Shown piece after piece: positions 12,901 through 24,150 of a DNA stretch of 64,000 nucleotides. The stretch spans positions 1,486,177 to 1,550,176 of the forward strand of contig VUYV01000123.1 of assembly GCA_008711295.1 (NCBI GenBank), read 5' to 3'. The notes under the pieces are model-generated. The model worked only from the letters and a program-made list of their open reading frames with translations, had not been told where the DNA came from and ran no database searches. The translations under genes and the position numbers were made by a program. The number at the start of each line of letters is the position of its first letter. Within the stretch, counting starts at the first letter, position 1. The DNA is from Anarhynchus alexandrinus (taxonomy: Eukaryota; Chordata; Aves; Charadriiformes; Charadriidae).

Positions 12901-15900
12901 ACAGATATATTTCTAAGACACAAGATTCAAAATGGGTAATATAGGAAGTGTTTGTAGGGATAACCAGGAAATAGACTGGAAATGTCAAGAGATACTAATA
13001 AACAGCAATCTGCCCTTCTATATAATAAGAAATCAAATGCAATTCACTGTTTAAATAAAACATGGGCTAGCAGAGCATGCCCGTAACAAGCAATTTGTGA
13101 AAAACTTGAGACATCCTGATAGCAGTCCATAATAGAAGACTCTCCCTAACTTCACAAGGTAGAATAAGAAAATGAAGATACGGAGTCAACAAAAATTATA
13201 TATACCATTAAATCAGAGTACCTAATAAATTTCAAAATTAAATTAAAATTTATATTTAAGTTTTAATTTTCAGATTGACTGTAGGATTTTAGATATGCAA
13301 AGTCAATTTATAGCAGGGCATAGAATACCATAACTTCACGTCTCCATTCTGTAGAAAAATGCAGTTTCCAGTTAAGATATTTTGTGTACAGAATAAAATT
13401 CCAGAGAGATAGAACAAGTACGTTTTTTATTGTTGCTGTTAAAAATACCATTCTATTTATCTAGTTACACAAAAAAAAATACCTTCTTAAATGCAGTTTT
13501 ATTTTGAATTCTAGTTCTGATAATAATTTTCCTTAATGTTCGTCTGAACACTGCGAAGTCTGTCCATTAAAGTAATGGCTGCATGTTAATTTTTAAATAG
13601 CTTTGCACATCTTATTTTTTTCTTTTTTTTATCAAATACATTATCAGTCTTGGTTATTTTTGCATATTTGTTTTTCTACATTGCATCACAAATTGTAGAC
13701 TTTAATACATTTGTTTCAGTACATAGTTTACAAATTTCAACATTTTAATGCCAAAACTCTGATATTCATACAACCAATAATTCAGATTTTATGGGTGAAG
13801 AATTTGTTAACAATTAACTATTTAAGTGGTATGTATTTGCGTACCTACCTAAGTGTGCTTTTATATATATATAAAATATGCACATACATATAACACAGTC
13901 AAAGAGAGTAAATTATTTATTTTAAAATGGATTGGGTATGTGTGCATGTACAGAAAGAGTTTCTGGAACAGTTTTCTTTAAATTCTGCCAAAATAATATT
14001 TATTGAAGCATTTCTTTAAATTATAGCCAGAACATAATATACTGATGCATCTTTTGAGGTACAAACAACCAGAGAGATGTATGATTTAAGGCATGTTCAG
14101 TTATCATGAATCCCTATTTAAAATTATGATTCTAATGATGTGATTTTGTTCAGTTTTTCTAATCTTCTAAAACTGTCATTATCACATTTAATAGAGGCTT
14201 AGATTCTATTAGTTCAATAAATATTTTACATGTCATTAAAAATCTCAGTGTTCTCGCTGGTATGCCAATATACAAATGAGCAACTATGTATTTGCAATTA
14301 AAATATGGAAATAAGCAGTAAAATGACAATGAAGTTACAATATATTATTCTGTGGTGGCTCACATCTGTTTTAAATGAACACACACTCAATAATGAAAGC
14401 AAATACCAAGAACAAACAAAATAAAACAAAGAAGACAATGAGTTTGGGGAAATAAACCTAATTACATTTCCAATCAAAGCTATGAAAAGCAACTATAATG
14501 ATTATGACATTTATTGGAAATGAAGTGCTCTGCTAAATCTCAGGACACAATCAACAACTTGAAATCCAAGCAACGATGCCAAGTCAGTTTAGTAAAATAA
14601 TTTCCTTTCTAATCTTAAAAAAGACAATATAAATCCCTGATAACCACAGAAAACAAATCAATTGTGCAAAGACAAATTTAAAAATTTAAATCAGAACTTT
14701 AACATATTTGGTCTGCTTCATCTATGTGGTTGCAAAATCTTACACAGGAAAAAAAGAAAATTATAGGTCTGTATAACAAAATTTTTGTTTCAAGGTTGCA
14801 AATCCAGAAGTTTTTTTTATCTGTCCCAGTCTTCATGTCCCAAATGTGATGTATTATAGGATGAAAGTTGCATGAAAAGTTCATTAGAAAAGAAGAAGCA
14901 AAATGTTGCTCTAAAATACTGGATCCCCTGCAGATGACAAAGACAGGTAGGACTACCTACCAATAATGAAAGAGATGTTCATAGTATTCCTTACACATCG
15001 GGAAATGCCTGTATTGATACGGTCTTTCTCCACCCTTTTTAGAAAGATAACAAAAGATTCGGTTAAATCACGATTAAAAAATTAGATCATTAATTTAAAC
15101 TTCCCAACTGTGGTCTAATACAATAGAGCGATCCAGTCTTACTAAATACATTATATTTATAAAATACAGCCATCTATTTCTTCTAAGCATGAGAAAACAG
15201 AAGACAGTAGTATCAAATTTACAATGTGCAAGTTAGCAATTTCTTTCATTTTGAACAGTGATTTATGGTTTTTTTTCTATTTGGTTAATTGATCGTTGTA
15301 TTGTAAAAGTTATTAGCTGTTTACTCAGAAATAGCTATCCAAAAGCTGCATGTCTTGAGTAATAATGCTTTCAGCAGCAACTCACATAACAGTTTACAAT
15401 GGAGGTTGACCTAGCACTTGTCCACCTTGCAGATAAAGAAATCGAAATATAATTTTCCTGAAGTCACACTGCACTATAGTGGTAGGGCCTAGAAAATCTC
15501 CTGAATTCTCTACAAAAGCTCACTGACCTCAAAATATGAAAGTAACTATGCTTCCAGAGTAGTATTTCAACACGATGAAATAAAAAAAAACAGCGTACTA
15601 CTCTGATAAAATTTGACTATATAGCTTTCCTTAATTCTACCTTTTCCCACTTTATAAGCATTCTACTTTTTAATCTGAACACTCCACTCACATAAAATCA
15701 GCTATGGATTGATTTATTGACTAACACATTGATTTACTAAGAAATCTTATCAGTTTATTTGCTTGCAAAAGGGCTAGAAACATTAAGTACATGTCAAAAG
15801 AACTGATTCTCTTGTTTCATGGTGTTTTTAAAGTAGTATAATTTTATTCATTTGAGAAGCCTACATAAGTGCTTAGCAGACTTTCTAGATCAATAAGGCA

Positions 15901-16233
15901 TAAGTAAAAAGTGTGAATAATACACAGAAGTAGTAGGCGAGAAGTTACAAGAGAACTGATTAAGACTGCAATGAGGCTAGAAGAAATAGTTTCATGAGCA
16001 ACAAATAGAAAGCCACAAGAGAAAAAAAGTATGGATCTTTTTCATCTGTCATTTACCTTGGTTTGCTTTTACAAGGCCTTTATAAACACTGAAAATTTCA
16101 GTCTGACTGACTTTCTTATTTCTAATTATGCTATCACATTTGATACCAATGTCTTCTGTTTTCTCATGCTTAGGAGAAATACAGATTACTAGATGACTGT
16201 ATTTTACAAATTCACTGTAAAGTGCATCAAGAA
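9995..16233. other. Long AT-rich desert
   Basis: 6.2 kb with no recognised transposon or gene and only chance ORFs (101 codons or fewer). Low-complexity items are A-runs at 10150-10164 and 12606-12620, a partial 20-bp duplication (attatctccagtttc at 12763 and 12783) and TA-rich steps near 13862-13875. This is the longest repeat-free interval of the window. I see no splice or coding signature, but conserved non-coding elements cannot be judged from one sequence. Confidence 0.5.
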
Positions 16234-16881
16234 TGTCAGAATCTTACAGGGTGTAAGATACTGGAACCTCAAATATTTGTCTCAAAGCTTGCTTGTGCGT
16301 ATCTTGCAAGGTGCAAAAGACCTGTAGCAGCAGACCATTCTTTTGCAAATCGGGCACCGCCAAAATCGACAGCAGAAGACGATTCTTCTGTTTATCAGCC
16401 GCCACCAAAACCGACCTCGGTCTGGGCCGGGCTGGCAGCCTGCGAAGGTCTTTTCCTGGTTTATAAAAAGCCCATGGAAACAAGCCACGGTGTGCACCCA
16501 CCACCGAAGAATTGAGGACTGAGGACCAACAAGACGTCGCTGGATCCATGGTGGTGACTATCCTTTGCTTATCTTTCTGAAGGCTTGCCTAGTTTCCTTC
16601 TAATATTTCCTGCTTTTCATATCGCTCCATTCCTCTGTACCTATTCGATAAAAACGGCCCAACTGGCGGCATTTGACCTCATTTGCGTCTCAGTCTCACT
16701 CTTGGGATCATTACAAACCTCTCTCGAGCCTGAAATCAGACCAGGACTTGTCACTGGGTCACTTTGTTACTTTTGTGTTATTTCAAGTAATTTTTTTACA
16801 TTTCTAGTACTTCCTTAAATCGACTTCTATATGGTACCACTCTATACCACTGTGACTAGCATCGCCACAGTCAGTCTGACA
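16234..16881 (+). mobile_element. Solo LTR, CpG-rich, family not identified
   Basis: The element begins TGTCAGA (16234-16240) and ends TCTGACA (16875-16881), an exact 7-bp inverted terminal repeat with TG...CA ends as in retroviral LTRs. It has a clear TATA box (ttataaaaag, 16461) and an ataaaaac signal near 16647, in the order U3-R-U5 on the + strand. It is much richer in G+C and CpG than its flanks (ccgacctcggtctgggccgg, gacgtcgctgg, ctctctcgagcc). No exact target duplication is visible, though short flank similarity exists (catcaagaa versus catgaagc). Overlapping ORFs of about 100 codons on both strands look like chance products of the CpG-rich stretch. Alternatives are a young non-autonomous element or a host promoter or CpG island. 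Confidence 0.62.
16461..16470 (+). promoter_or_regulatory. TATA box of the LTR
   Basis: ttataaaaag preceded by a G+C-rich stretch (gggccgggctggcagcctgc). It lies 228 bases inside the element, where an LTR core promoter is expected. Transcription would start about 25-30 bases downstream and run to the right. Confidence 0.55.
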
Positions 16882-16933
16882 TGAAGCATCTGACGGCACT
16901 ACACTTTATCATTATATTCTCAATACTTTTATG

Positions 16934-17591
16934 TTGGTGTTGATTGACAGCCGGCTAAGTATGAGCCAGCAGTGTGCCCAGGTGGCCAAGGCCAACAGCA
17001 TCCTGGTTTGCATCAGAAACAGTGTGGCTAACTGGACGAGGGAAGTGATTGTCTCCCTGTACTCAGCACTGGTGAGGCCACACAGTATTGTGTTCAGTTT
17101 TGGGCCCCTCACTACAAGAAAAACACAGAGGTGCTGGATCATGTCCAAAGAGTAATGAAGCTGTTGAAGGGTCTGGAGCACAAGTCTTATGAGGAACATC
17201 TGAGGGAACTGGGGTTGTTGAGTCTGAAGGAAAGAAGGCTCAGAGGAGACCTTATCACTCTATACAACTACCTGAAAGGTTGTAGCCAGGCAGGTGACGA
17301 TCTCTTCTCCCAAGTAACAAGTGATAAGACAAGAGGAAACGGCCTGAAGTTGCACCAGAGGAGGTTTAGATTAGATATAAGGAACAAATTTCTTCACTGA
17401 AAGGGTTATCAAGCACTGGAACAGGCTGCCCAGGGAAGTGGCTGAGTTATGGTCCGTGGAGGGATGTAAAAGACGGGTAGGTGTTGCGCTTAAAGACATG
17501 GTTTAGTGGTGGAACTTGCAGTGTGATATTTACAGTTGGACTCGATTATCTTAGAGGTCTTTTCCAATCTAAGTGATTCTATGATTCTATG
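16934..17591 (+). mobile_element. CR1 LINE, 5'-truncated, RT C-terminus to 3' end
   Basis: It starts at 'tgttggtgttgattgacagc' and encodes broken blocks '[20 protein letters not shown]', 'LYSALVRPH', '[20 protein letters not shown]' and '[18 protein letters not shown]', then '[11 protein letters not shown]'. The 3' UTR has 'gttggactcgattatcttag' and ends aagtgattctatgattctat. It shares the 'KSYEE', '[10 protein letters not shown]' and 'gacatggtttagtgg' features with the copy at 30371-30852, so both belong to one subfamily. Frames break near 17090, 17150 and 17397. It begins only 52 bases after the LTR. Confidence 0.92.
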
Positions 17592-19956
17592 TTTGTTAGT
17601 GATTATGTGTTTGCCCTTCCTCTGCTACCATTCTTTCAATGACAAGCAATATATATCTCTTCTTATTCACATATTATGAATATTGCCTGTACCTCTGACA
17701 TAACTGTGAAATTTTGAAACATTTAAAATCTGTTTTAATTGCCTAAGTGAATTATACATCCGCTTTTGGTTATTCAAACTGTAGAAAGATGTTGCCTGAT
17801 TACTGCTAATATAATGATTTTGCCTTTGTTTCAATTGCTGCTCTTAATTTTCTTTTATTTTTTCTATGACAGTTGTGATGAGTGACTAATTGCTAACACC
17901 TGGCTCATAAACCATAAGGTAGTGATTGAAAATAACACCACATTGAAAGAAAGTTAACAATGACAAAACTTTAAGTAAATAACCAAATTCAAGTGAGTTA
18001 AAGTTGCATTATTTCATATCAGAATTGCTAGTAATACAGCATTTGTTTTTTACAAACACAGACATACTTTTTTTTCTTTTTTGTATTGGGTTGATCAGTC
18101 CCAGCCATTTCAACTCTAATGTGTTGCTTTCCATCATCCTTTTGGGCTCCCAAGCCTAAGCTTTCCTGCCATCCTCTTGTACTTTTAAGACTAAAGCAAT
18201 TAATCATCCTGTTGTTGATTTATGATACGTGTTTCTAGAAGTTCTAGTAGGAAGAGGTTAATGTCTCTTCCAAGATTAGATTTTCCGCGTGATGACATAT
18301 ACCAAGTATTCCATGCTACTAGAATGAACTGAGTAGTTACTACTTCTACTGCTTTCTTCACTATACCTTCTGCTCTCTCATAAATTGTTCATAGAGTCTG
18401 GAAACTTTGCAATATTAAAACTAAATTCTAATTTTGTTAAGATTATTATTTATTTTCATACTCATCAGCAAGGTTCCTTCCTTCCTTCCTTCCTTCCTTC
18501 CTGCCTTCCTTCCTTCCTTCCTTCCTTCCTTCCTTCCTTCCTCTCCCTGTCCCTTTTCTTTTCTGATTTTCCCTTTCCCTCTTCCTTTCCCTTTCCCTTT
18601 CCCTCTTCCTTTTCCCTTCCCCCCCTCACCCCCCGTCCATGTTTTTGTTTAAACAGTTCTAGAAAAAAAGCCCCTTAAAATACATGAACCAGTAATATGA
18701 AAGAAGTAGTACATGTAAAGTATTTTTAGTGGCAGATATACTGTAGGTATCATATTCTCTTCATCAAAATTGTCACTACTTTGGTTAATATTGCTGGCAT
18801 ATATTTCAGTGGTGGGCAAAACTGAACCAAAAGCAGGTGCATTGTGCTAGAACTACATAAATGCATAGTGCTATGGTGCCCTATAAGAAACCTTAGTGTG
18901 AAGGAAGATTGACAGCTACAGAAAGGTATCTATGAATAATTTGGTGAAGATGTCTCATGGCAAAATTAAATTTCTTTGTTTTTAATGTGTTTTAAACATT
19001 GGGACAGGGTCTGCAGCAAAAAAAAAGAAAAAAGAAAAAAAGAAATAACATTAGATAGATAGAGAGAAGGCATTAGTATGTTACTTCTGACTTTTTTTGT
19101 CATCACAAGTGATTGATTTCCTCTTTAATAAGAATTTCCTACATTTACATATTTTGATTCTGACAATATTAACAATATTTGTTTGATTAACTACCTATGA
19201 AATGAAGTGCCAGACTGTAACAAATAGTGTGAGTACTGTTATACATCTCTAATAGTCCTGTTTTACTATTTCTTTTGAGTGACAATATTCTAGTAATATA
19301 AAAGCTTGTCTCTATATAATGGTTTTGTCTACATTGAAGTTTAATTGAAGCAAAAATAATTCCCTCTCACTTTTATTTGGGTTTTAAATGCATTGCCTCT
19401 CCCAGCCTTCCAAAAATGAGCATACATTCTAATAGTGTCATACTCCTCTGATTCAGGAGTTACTGTTTAACTAAACACCAATAAATCAAACTTTGAAATT
19501 ATTTTCTGCTAAATTTCACTTGAAGTATTAGAGGAAATTAAATGAGCACAATATATGCTCTTTATAGTTTGATTTATTGTTTCATACTATCTTTCTGCAA
19601 GGGAAACCAAAAATTGAGGTCAACACTAAATATTTAAAACTGAACAACACTATCAGCTTGCAATATTTTTTTGAACTTTTTAAGATTGTGAAACAAGTGC
19701 AACGGACATCCCTTTCCCATATCACAAGAGAGAGATTTCACGTCGAATTGTTCTTGTTACAGATATCATAAAGAGTATGCATTTGTACTTTATTGAAGGT
19801 ATTTTGAAAAAAAATTAGATTGAGCTCTAGTCAATCCAAAGGGTGGATCATAGTTTATTGTTGACACCTCAGTTTTTTTCTGTCCTGCAAGAGATTGTAG
19901 CTATGTAAATGAACACAAGTAAGAGTTTCCAGTATTCTTGGAGTACCTGAATTCTA
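17592..19956. other. AT-rich sequence with pyrimidine tract
   Basis: No gene or dispersed repeat recognised. It contains the pyrimidine-rich microsatellite at 18474-18630 and an (AAAAAAG)-type run at 19018-19047 followed by tagatagatag. Confidence 0.5.
18474..18630. repeat. (TTCC)n microsatellite plus pyrimidine tract
   Basis: About 17 TTCC units (18474-18542) with one interruption (ctgcc near 18502), then nearly 90 bases of almost pure C/T (cctttccctttccctttccc and similar). Purines are very rare over some 155 bases. Two overlapping ORFs of Pro/Ser/Phe-rich composition are read from it and are not genes. Such mirror-like polypyrimidine DNA can form intramolecular triplexes and is prone to length change. 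Confidence 0.95.
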
Positions 19957-20369
19957 AGGGACTGGAGCATTTCCTCCCATGAGGGAAAACTGAGAGAGCT
20001 GGAACTGTTCAGGCTGGAGAGGAGATGCCTCAGGGGAGATTTTATCAATGTGTACAAATACCTGAAGAGAGGGGGCAAAGAAAATGGAGCCAGGCTCTTT
20101 TCAGTGGTGCCCAGTGACAGGACCAGATGCAATGGGCACAAACACAGTGTGTGCCATCTGAACATCAAGAAACACTTTTTTACTGTGAGGGTGGCTAAGC
20201 ACTGGCACAGATTGCCCAGAGAGGTTGTGGAGTCTTACTTCTTGTAGATCTTCAAAATCCATCTGCACACGGCTGTGGGCAACTGTCCCTAGGTGGACCT
20301 GCTTGAGCAGGGAACTTGACCCCAAAAGACCTTCCAACCTCAACCATTCTGTGATTCTGTGGTTCTGTG
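19957..20369 (+). mobile_element. CR1 LINE, 5'-truncated 3' end
   Basis: It starts 'gggactggagcatttcctcc' and encodes broken 'LRELELFRLERRCLRGDFIN' and 'VYKYLKRGGKENGARLFS', then a '[11 protein letters not shown]'-like block. The 3' UTR reads 'cctaggtggacctgcttgag' and 'ccttccaacctcaaccattc', ending tgtgattctgtggttctgtg. This tail matches that of 27519-28541, so the two are one subfamily. Confidence 0.92.
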
Positions 20370-21506
20370 CATTCAGTAAAAAACTAATGAATTTTGAAAT
20401 TGTGCAATTTTCAAGTACCTTAGGCTTCATGATAGACCCAGTTTAGGGAGGAGATGGTAAAGAGGTAAAATACAGAGAGTACTGTTTGCAAAGAATTTAA
20501 CTCATTTTCAGATAGAAATGGAGTGACAATGGTTGACTTTCCTTATAGAAAAGTAGAGTGAGATCTGGAGAAGATCCAACTTAGGAAGTGAATCCGTCTG
20601 TTTTGTAAATCTGCACTATATTATGCAGACCTAATGAAACTTCAGGTTCCAGTAGTGGCCCAGCATTTACACAGTGCCAGCATTCAAGTCTCGGGCCTTT
20701 GTTCTCAGAATTTTATTTTTTGCAATTCAAGGTGCCAGGTAAGAGATCTAACATATTGACATAGCTTCCCTTATTCAGGTTTTGTTGTTGGTTTTTAAAG
20801 GGAGAAAAAGCAGTTTAATAATTCAGTGGTATTTGTAATTTTGGAAATAAAAGAATTGCCAGATATTGATTTTGTCCACTTGCATTCTGCTATTCTTCCT
20901 TTTCACTACACTGAAATGTGCAACATGTGCAAAAGAGAAAATAAAAAAATCTGTTTGCTTGTGTTTCCCGTAGTATTAAGACATCAGAAATACTGAACGT
21001 GTATTCAGGAAAAATTAACCATTATTCTTCTTGGACAATCTAATGACTATTTTATAAATATATATTTCAAAAAGTCATATTGAAAACATGCAAAAGTAAA
21101 ATGAGTGTCTAGTCTGTGCAAGAATATGTTGTCATGGCAATAATAATAATATAACTTCATCAGATATTTACAATTCACACAGCTACAGAACTTGAACAAG
21201 AGTAGGGTTTTATAGTAAGAATAAAAAATATTTCCAGCTTTTTTTGTACAAATGTTCTCAGAATACCATCAAAAAGGGTCCAAGGTAATTCAGATGCTTT
21301 TTAGATACTATTGAACAGAAGTTTGTCACATTATGTCCTGTCCTTATCTAGCAGAGTCCTTCATCATGAATTCCTCTTTACCCACACATTTCTCTGCTTT
21401 AGTTACTCATTTTGCTGAGCACAAATCTGTTCTGAAGATCTGATTACAGATATGAAGAGGTTATACCTCTATACAAGTAATTTTTTTTCAAAAGTGGAGA
21501 ATTTTG
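20370..21506. other. AT-rich sequence without recognisable genes
   Basis: Nothing recognised except short AT-rich stretches. Confidence 0.5.
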
Positions 21507-21720
21507 TGTTATGCTGGAACAGAAGGTTCAGCTCCTCCTAAAGCCAAGCAGAAGCACTCCGAAGTGAAACAGCTGCACTTGGACCAAGGGGACAACACCC
21601 ACCATGGGCATCCCACTCCTCCCAGCAAGGACCACCAGGCACTGATCGCTCAGTGTAACCCCCTTTTCGCTTGATAAAGGCCAAACTTTCTTACTCAGCA
21701 CTAGGACGCTAAAGATAACA
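21507..21720. mobile_element. Candidate 214-bp LTR-like or MITE-like element
   Basis: TGTTAT at 21507 and ATAACA ending at 21720 form an exact 6-bp inverted terminal repeat with TG...CA ends. The inside has higher G+C and more CpG than the surroundings (actccgaagtgaaacagctg, gcactgatcgctcagtgt, ttttcgcttgataaagg, aggacgctaaag). No coding frame. The 5-base flanks (ttttg and ccaaa) do not match, so a target duplication is not supported. It could be a very short solo LTR, an internally deleted DNA transposon, or chance termini round an unrelated G+C-rich block. Confidence 0.4.
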
Positions 21721-23787
21721 CCAAAGAGAAAGGGTAGATGATAGAAAGATTATGTATGGCAATTTTAAGGGTATTATAAATTAAGACTTTTCATATTGCT
21801 TAGATATTTTTTTACTATTGGATTGCTTTTAATTACAATGAATAAACTTTAACTCCATATAGAGTCTCCCAATGTATTTCAGGACATTATATCCTTATGA
21901 AAAAGAAAATTCTTGATTGATGTGATCTCTCTATAAGGGGTTGTTCTTTGGGGTTTCTTTTGCTGTCAATACTGGTTTTCATCTGACTGTACATCCTGGC
22001 AAGTGGAAGGTTGTTATAAGAATATGGAAGTAGTTAAAAAATTGCTAGCTGGTTCGTTCTTTTCTCTTGCCTTTGATAAAAGTTGCAGGTGTTTTTTTGT
22101 TGGCTTTTTTTTTCCTTTAATCTTATTCCTTGAATTATTAGCTTTATCACTTTAATGAGTTATGCCCTATAAGCTTGGTCCCTTTGCCAAACTGCCTTAA
22201 ATCTGGGTCTTTCATAGGGCAGACTTGAGAAAAAAAAATTAATTAGAAATGTCCTTACTCTAGGAGGCTATTGCATTGGATGGTTGTTGCTCCAAACAAA
22301 TAATTATGCTGAAGCAGTAATTTCAGACTGATTGCTCTGAAGTATGAATTCAGAAAAACAGCCCATGTTTAAAAAATAAACCTTCTGAATCAACCTCTGC
22401 TGTTACCTGCCATATTAGTTAGTTGAGTGTTAAAAACTGGGGAGTGAAAAATAAAAAATCAGCAACTGGTGTTAAGTGAAGAAAACTAATTAGGTGAAGA
22501 TTGGCTTAGCATAGCTTTTCTGAGGAAGAAAAGTAATTGCAAAGTGCAGCATTGTCATCTTTTCTGTGAAACATAGCTCCCTAAAAGTGAAAACATATGT
22601 TTGTCTTATTAATAAGAGATGAGGTTATGAAGTGAGATGGTGCAGTGAACCAAGACTGAAAATTCACCCCCTTACAATGTGAATTATTTTCTGCAAGTAT
22701 CTTGTCTGTAACGACATGATTAAATATATTTATATTAAATGATAGTTCTAGATATGAGCCAAATGTTTTGCCCCTCTTGATACTGTGAATATAGTTCAAT
22801 GGACTAAAAGCAAATGTCTACTGATACTGAAATACTTTAGTTTTGGCAGTGATACATCTGAGCTGCTACGTCTTTGTCTCCTCCCCCACCCACACACTAA
22901 CTCGTGGACTGTATAGGGGTAGTAATCACCTAGTCTTGCATAGTAGATGTATCATTTTCAAAGATATTTGTATTCCCTTTCTTGCATAAGCACAAGGAAA
23001 CCAGCACACAGAATGTAGGCATCTTGCAGCTGGTACAATGCATCCCACTATAGGTCCATGCTGCGATTTTGCTGCCTAATTGTCAGCTGTTCTTAGTTAT
23101 AATACAGCCATGACTACAGAAAAAGCCCACCTACAGCATAACGCTTCTGAAATGAGGATGAAGAATTATGCTTCAATAAAAAAATTGCGGATCATGTGCT
23201 TGCTCAGGCTGGTTATGAGATTATTAACAACATGGGCAAGGAATTCAAGAAAGATTTTTTGCTTAAAATAATGAGCACTTGTTTGTTTCTCTTGGTCTCC
23301 TGGAATGGCATTTTTCCTCTTAGAAAGGAAAAAATGTAGTGTTTTGAAGTGTGTGAGACATGCAGCAGTTTTATAGCTGTGTATTGTTCATCCTGTGAAT
23401 GGAGATATGTTGGGAAGCCATAAGGAAATGCTGAGTGTTTTCCTCATGCCTGCAGCAGACCTGCCAGTGTCTGGCTGCACAGCAGGTCTGGACTGCTGCT
23501 TAACTGACTGGCTAGAGTCTCTAGGAGGGAAGAGAAGCTGACTGGATTAATGACCTTTTGTGGGTACCATATACTAGTGGAGATGCTGAATTGTTTTTCT
23601 GTGGAAGTCAATGCATCAATGGAAAAATCTGTTGGCCTAATATTGCATACAAAGTACAATTTTCTATGATGCACTTATGCACAAGCACATCAATCATTGC
23701 AAGAAACAGTAGTGTTCACAATGATCACAATGATCACAATAATGTGGAGTCCAGAATCCTGCTGAGCATTGATGTATCAGGTTGGAA
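21721..23787. other. AT-rich sequence without recognisable genes
   Basis: Only chance ORFs. The one structure seen is the 9-bp repeat at 23716-23743. Confidence 0.5.
23716..23743. repeat. 9-bp tandem repeat, three units
   Basis: tcacaatgatcacaatgatc followed by acaataatg: about three units of ATGATCACA. It lies about 45 bases upstream of a CR1 copy. Confidence 0.8.
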
Positions 23788-24150
23788 GGGAACAAAGAAG
23801 GTTTAAGGGAGACCTTATCACCATGTTCCAATATTAAAGGGTGGCTACAAAGAAGATAGAGACTCATTTTTTTACAAAGAGTGACATCGAAAAGACAAGA
23901 GGTAATGGGTACAAGTTACTCCTGGGGAGATTCTGGTTGGAGACAAGAGGAATTTTTTTCACAATGAGAATAATCAGCCATTGGAATAATCTCCCTAGGG
24001 AAGGGACAGATTTCCCATCATTGGAAATTTTTAAGATTCATCTGGACAGGGTGCTGGGCCATCTTGTCTAGACCATGCTTTTGCCAAGAAACGTTGGACC
24101 AGATGATCTTTGAAGTCCCTTCCAACCTGGTATTCTATGATTCTGCGATT
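23788..24150 (+). mobile_element. CR1 LINE, 5'-truncated 3' end
   Basis: It begins near 'ggaacaaagaaggtttaagg' (KRRFKGDLI-type block) and keeps a 76-codon open stretch (23841-24071) with 'DIEKTRGNGYKLLLGRFWLE', 'HWNNLPREGTDFPSLEIFKI' and 'HLDRVLGHLV'. The 3' UTR has 'ggaccagatgatctttgaag' and ends tattctatgattctgcgatt. No target duplication seen. Confidence 0.9.

Noticed and set aside
9995..16233. Hidden exon or microRNA in the long desert
   Set aside because: No open frame with biased codon use, no clear splice pair and no convincing hairpin seen by eye; needs alignment data.
16222..16549. 97- and 101-codon ORFs on both strands, Pro-rich
   Set aside because: They overlap the CpG-rich U3 and TATA region of the LTR; open on both strands because of base composition.
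16252..16713. Alternative LTR boundaries TGTAAGAT...atcattaca
   Set aside because: Termini are not complementary; 16234-16881 has exact 7-bp inverted ends and encloses the whole CpG-rich block.
18385..18678. 97- and 72-codon Pro/Ser/Phe-rich ORFs
   Set aside because: Translation of the (TTCC)n and pyrimidine tract.
23716..23743. CRISPR-like direct repeats
   Set aside because: Nine-base tandem units without spacers; a minisatellite in a vertebrate-type genome.
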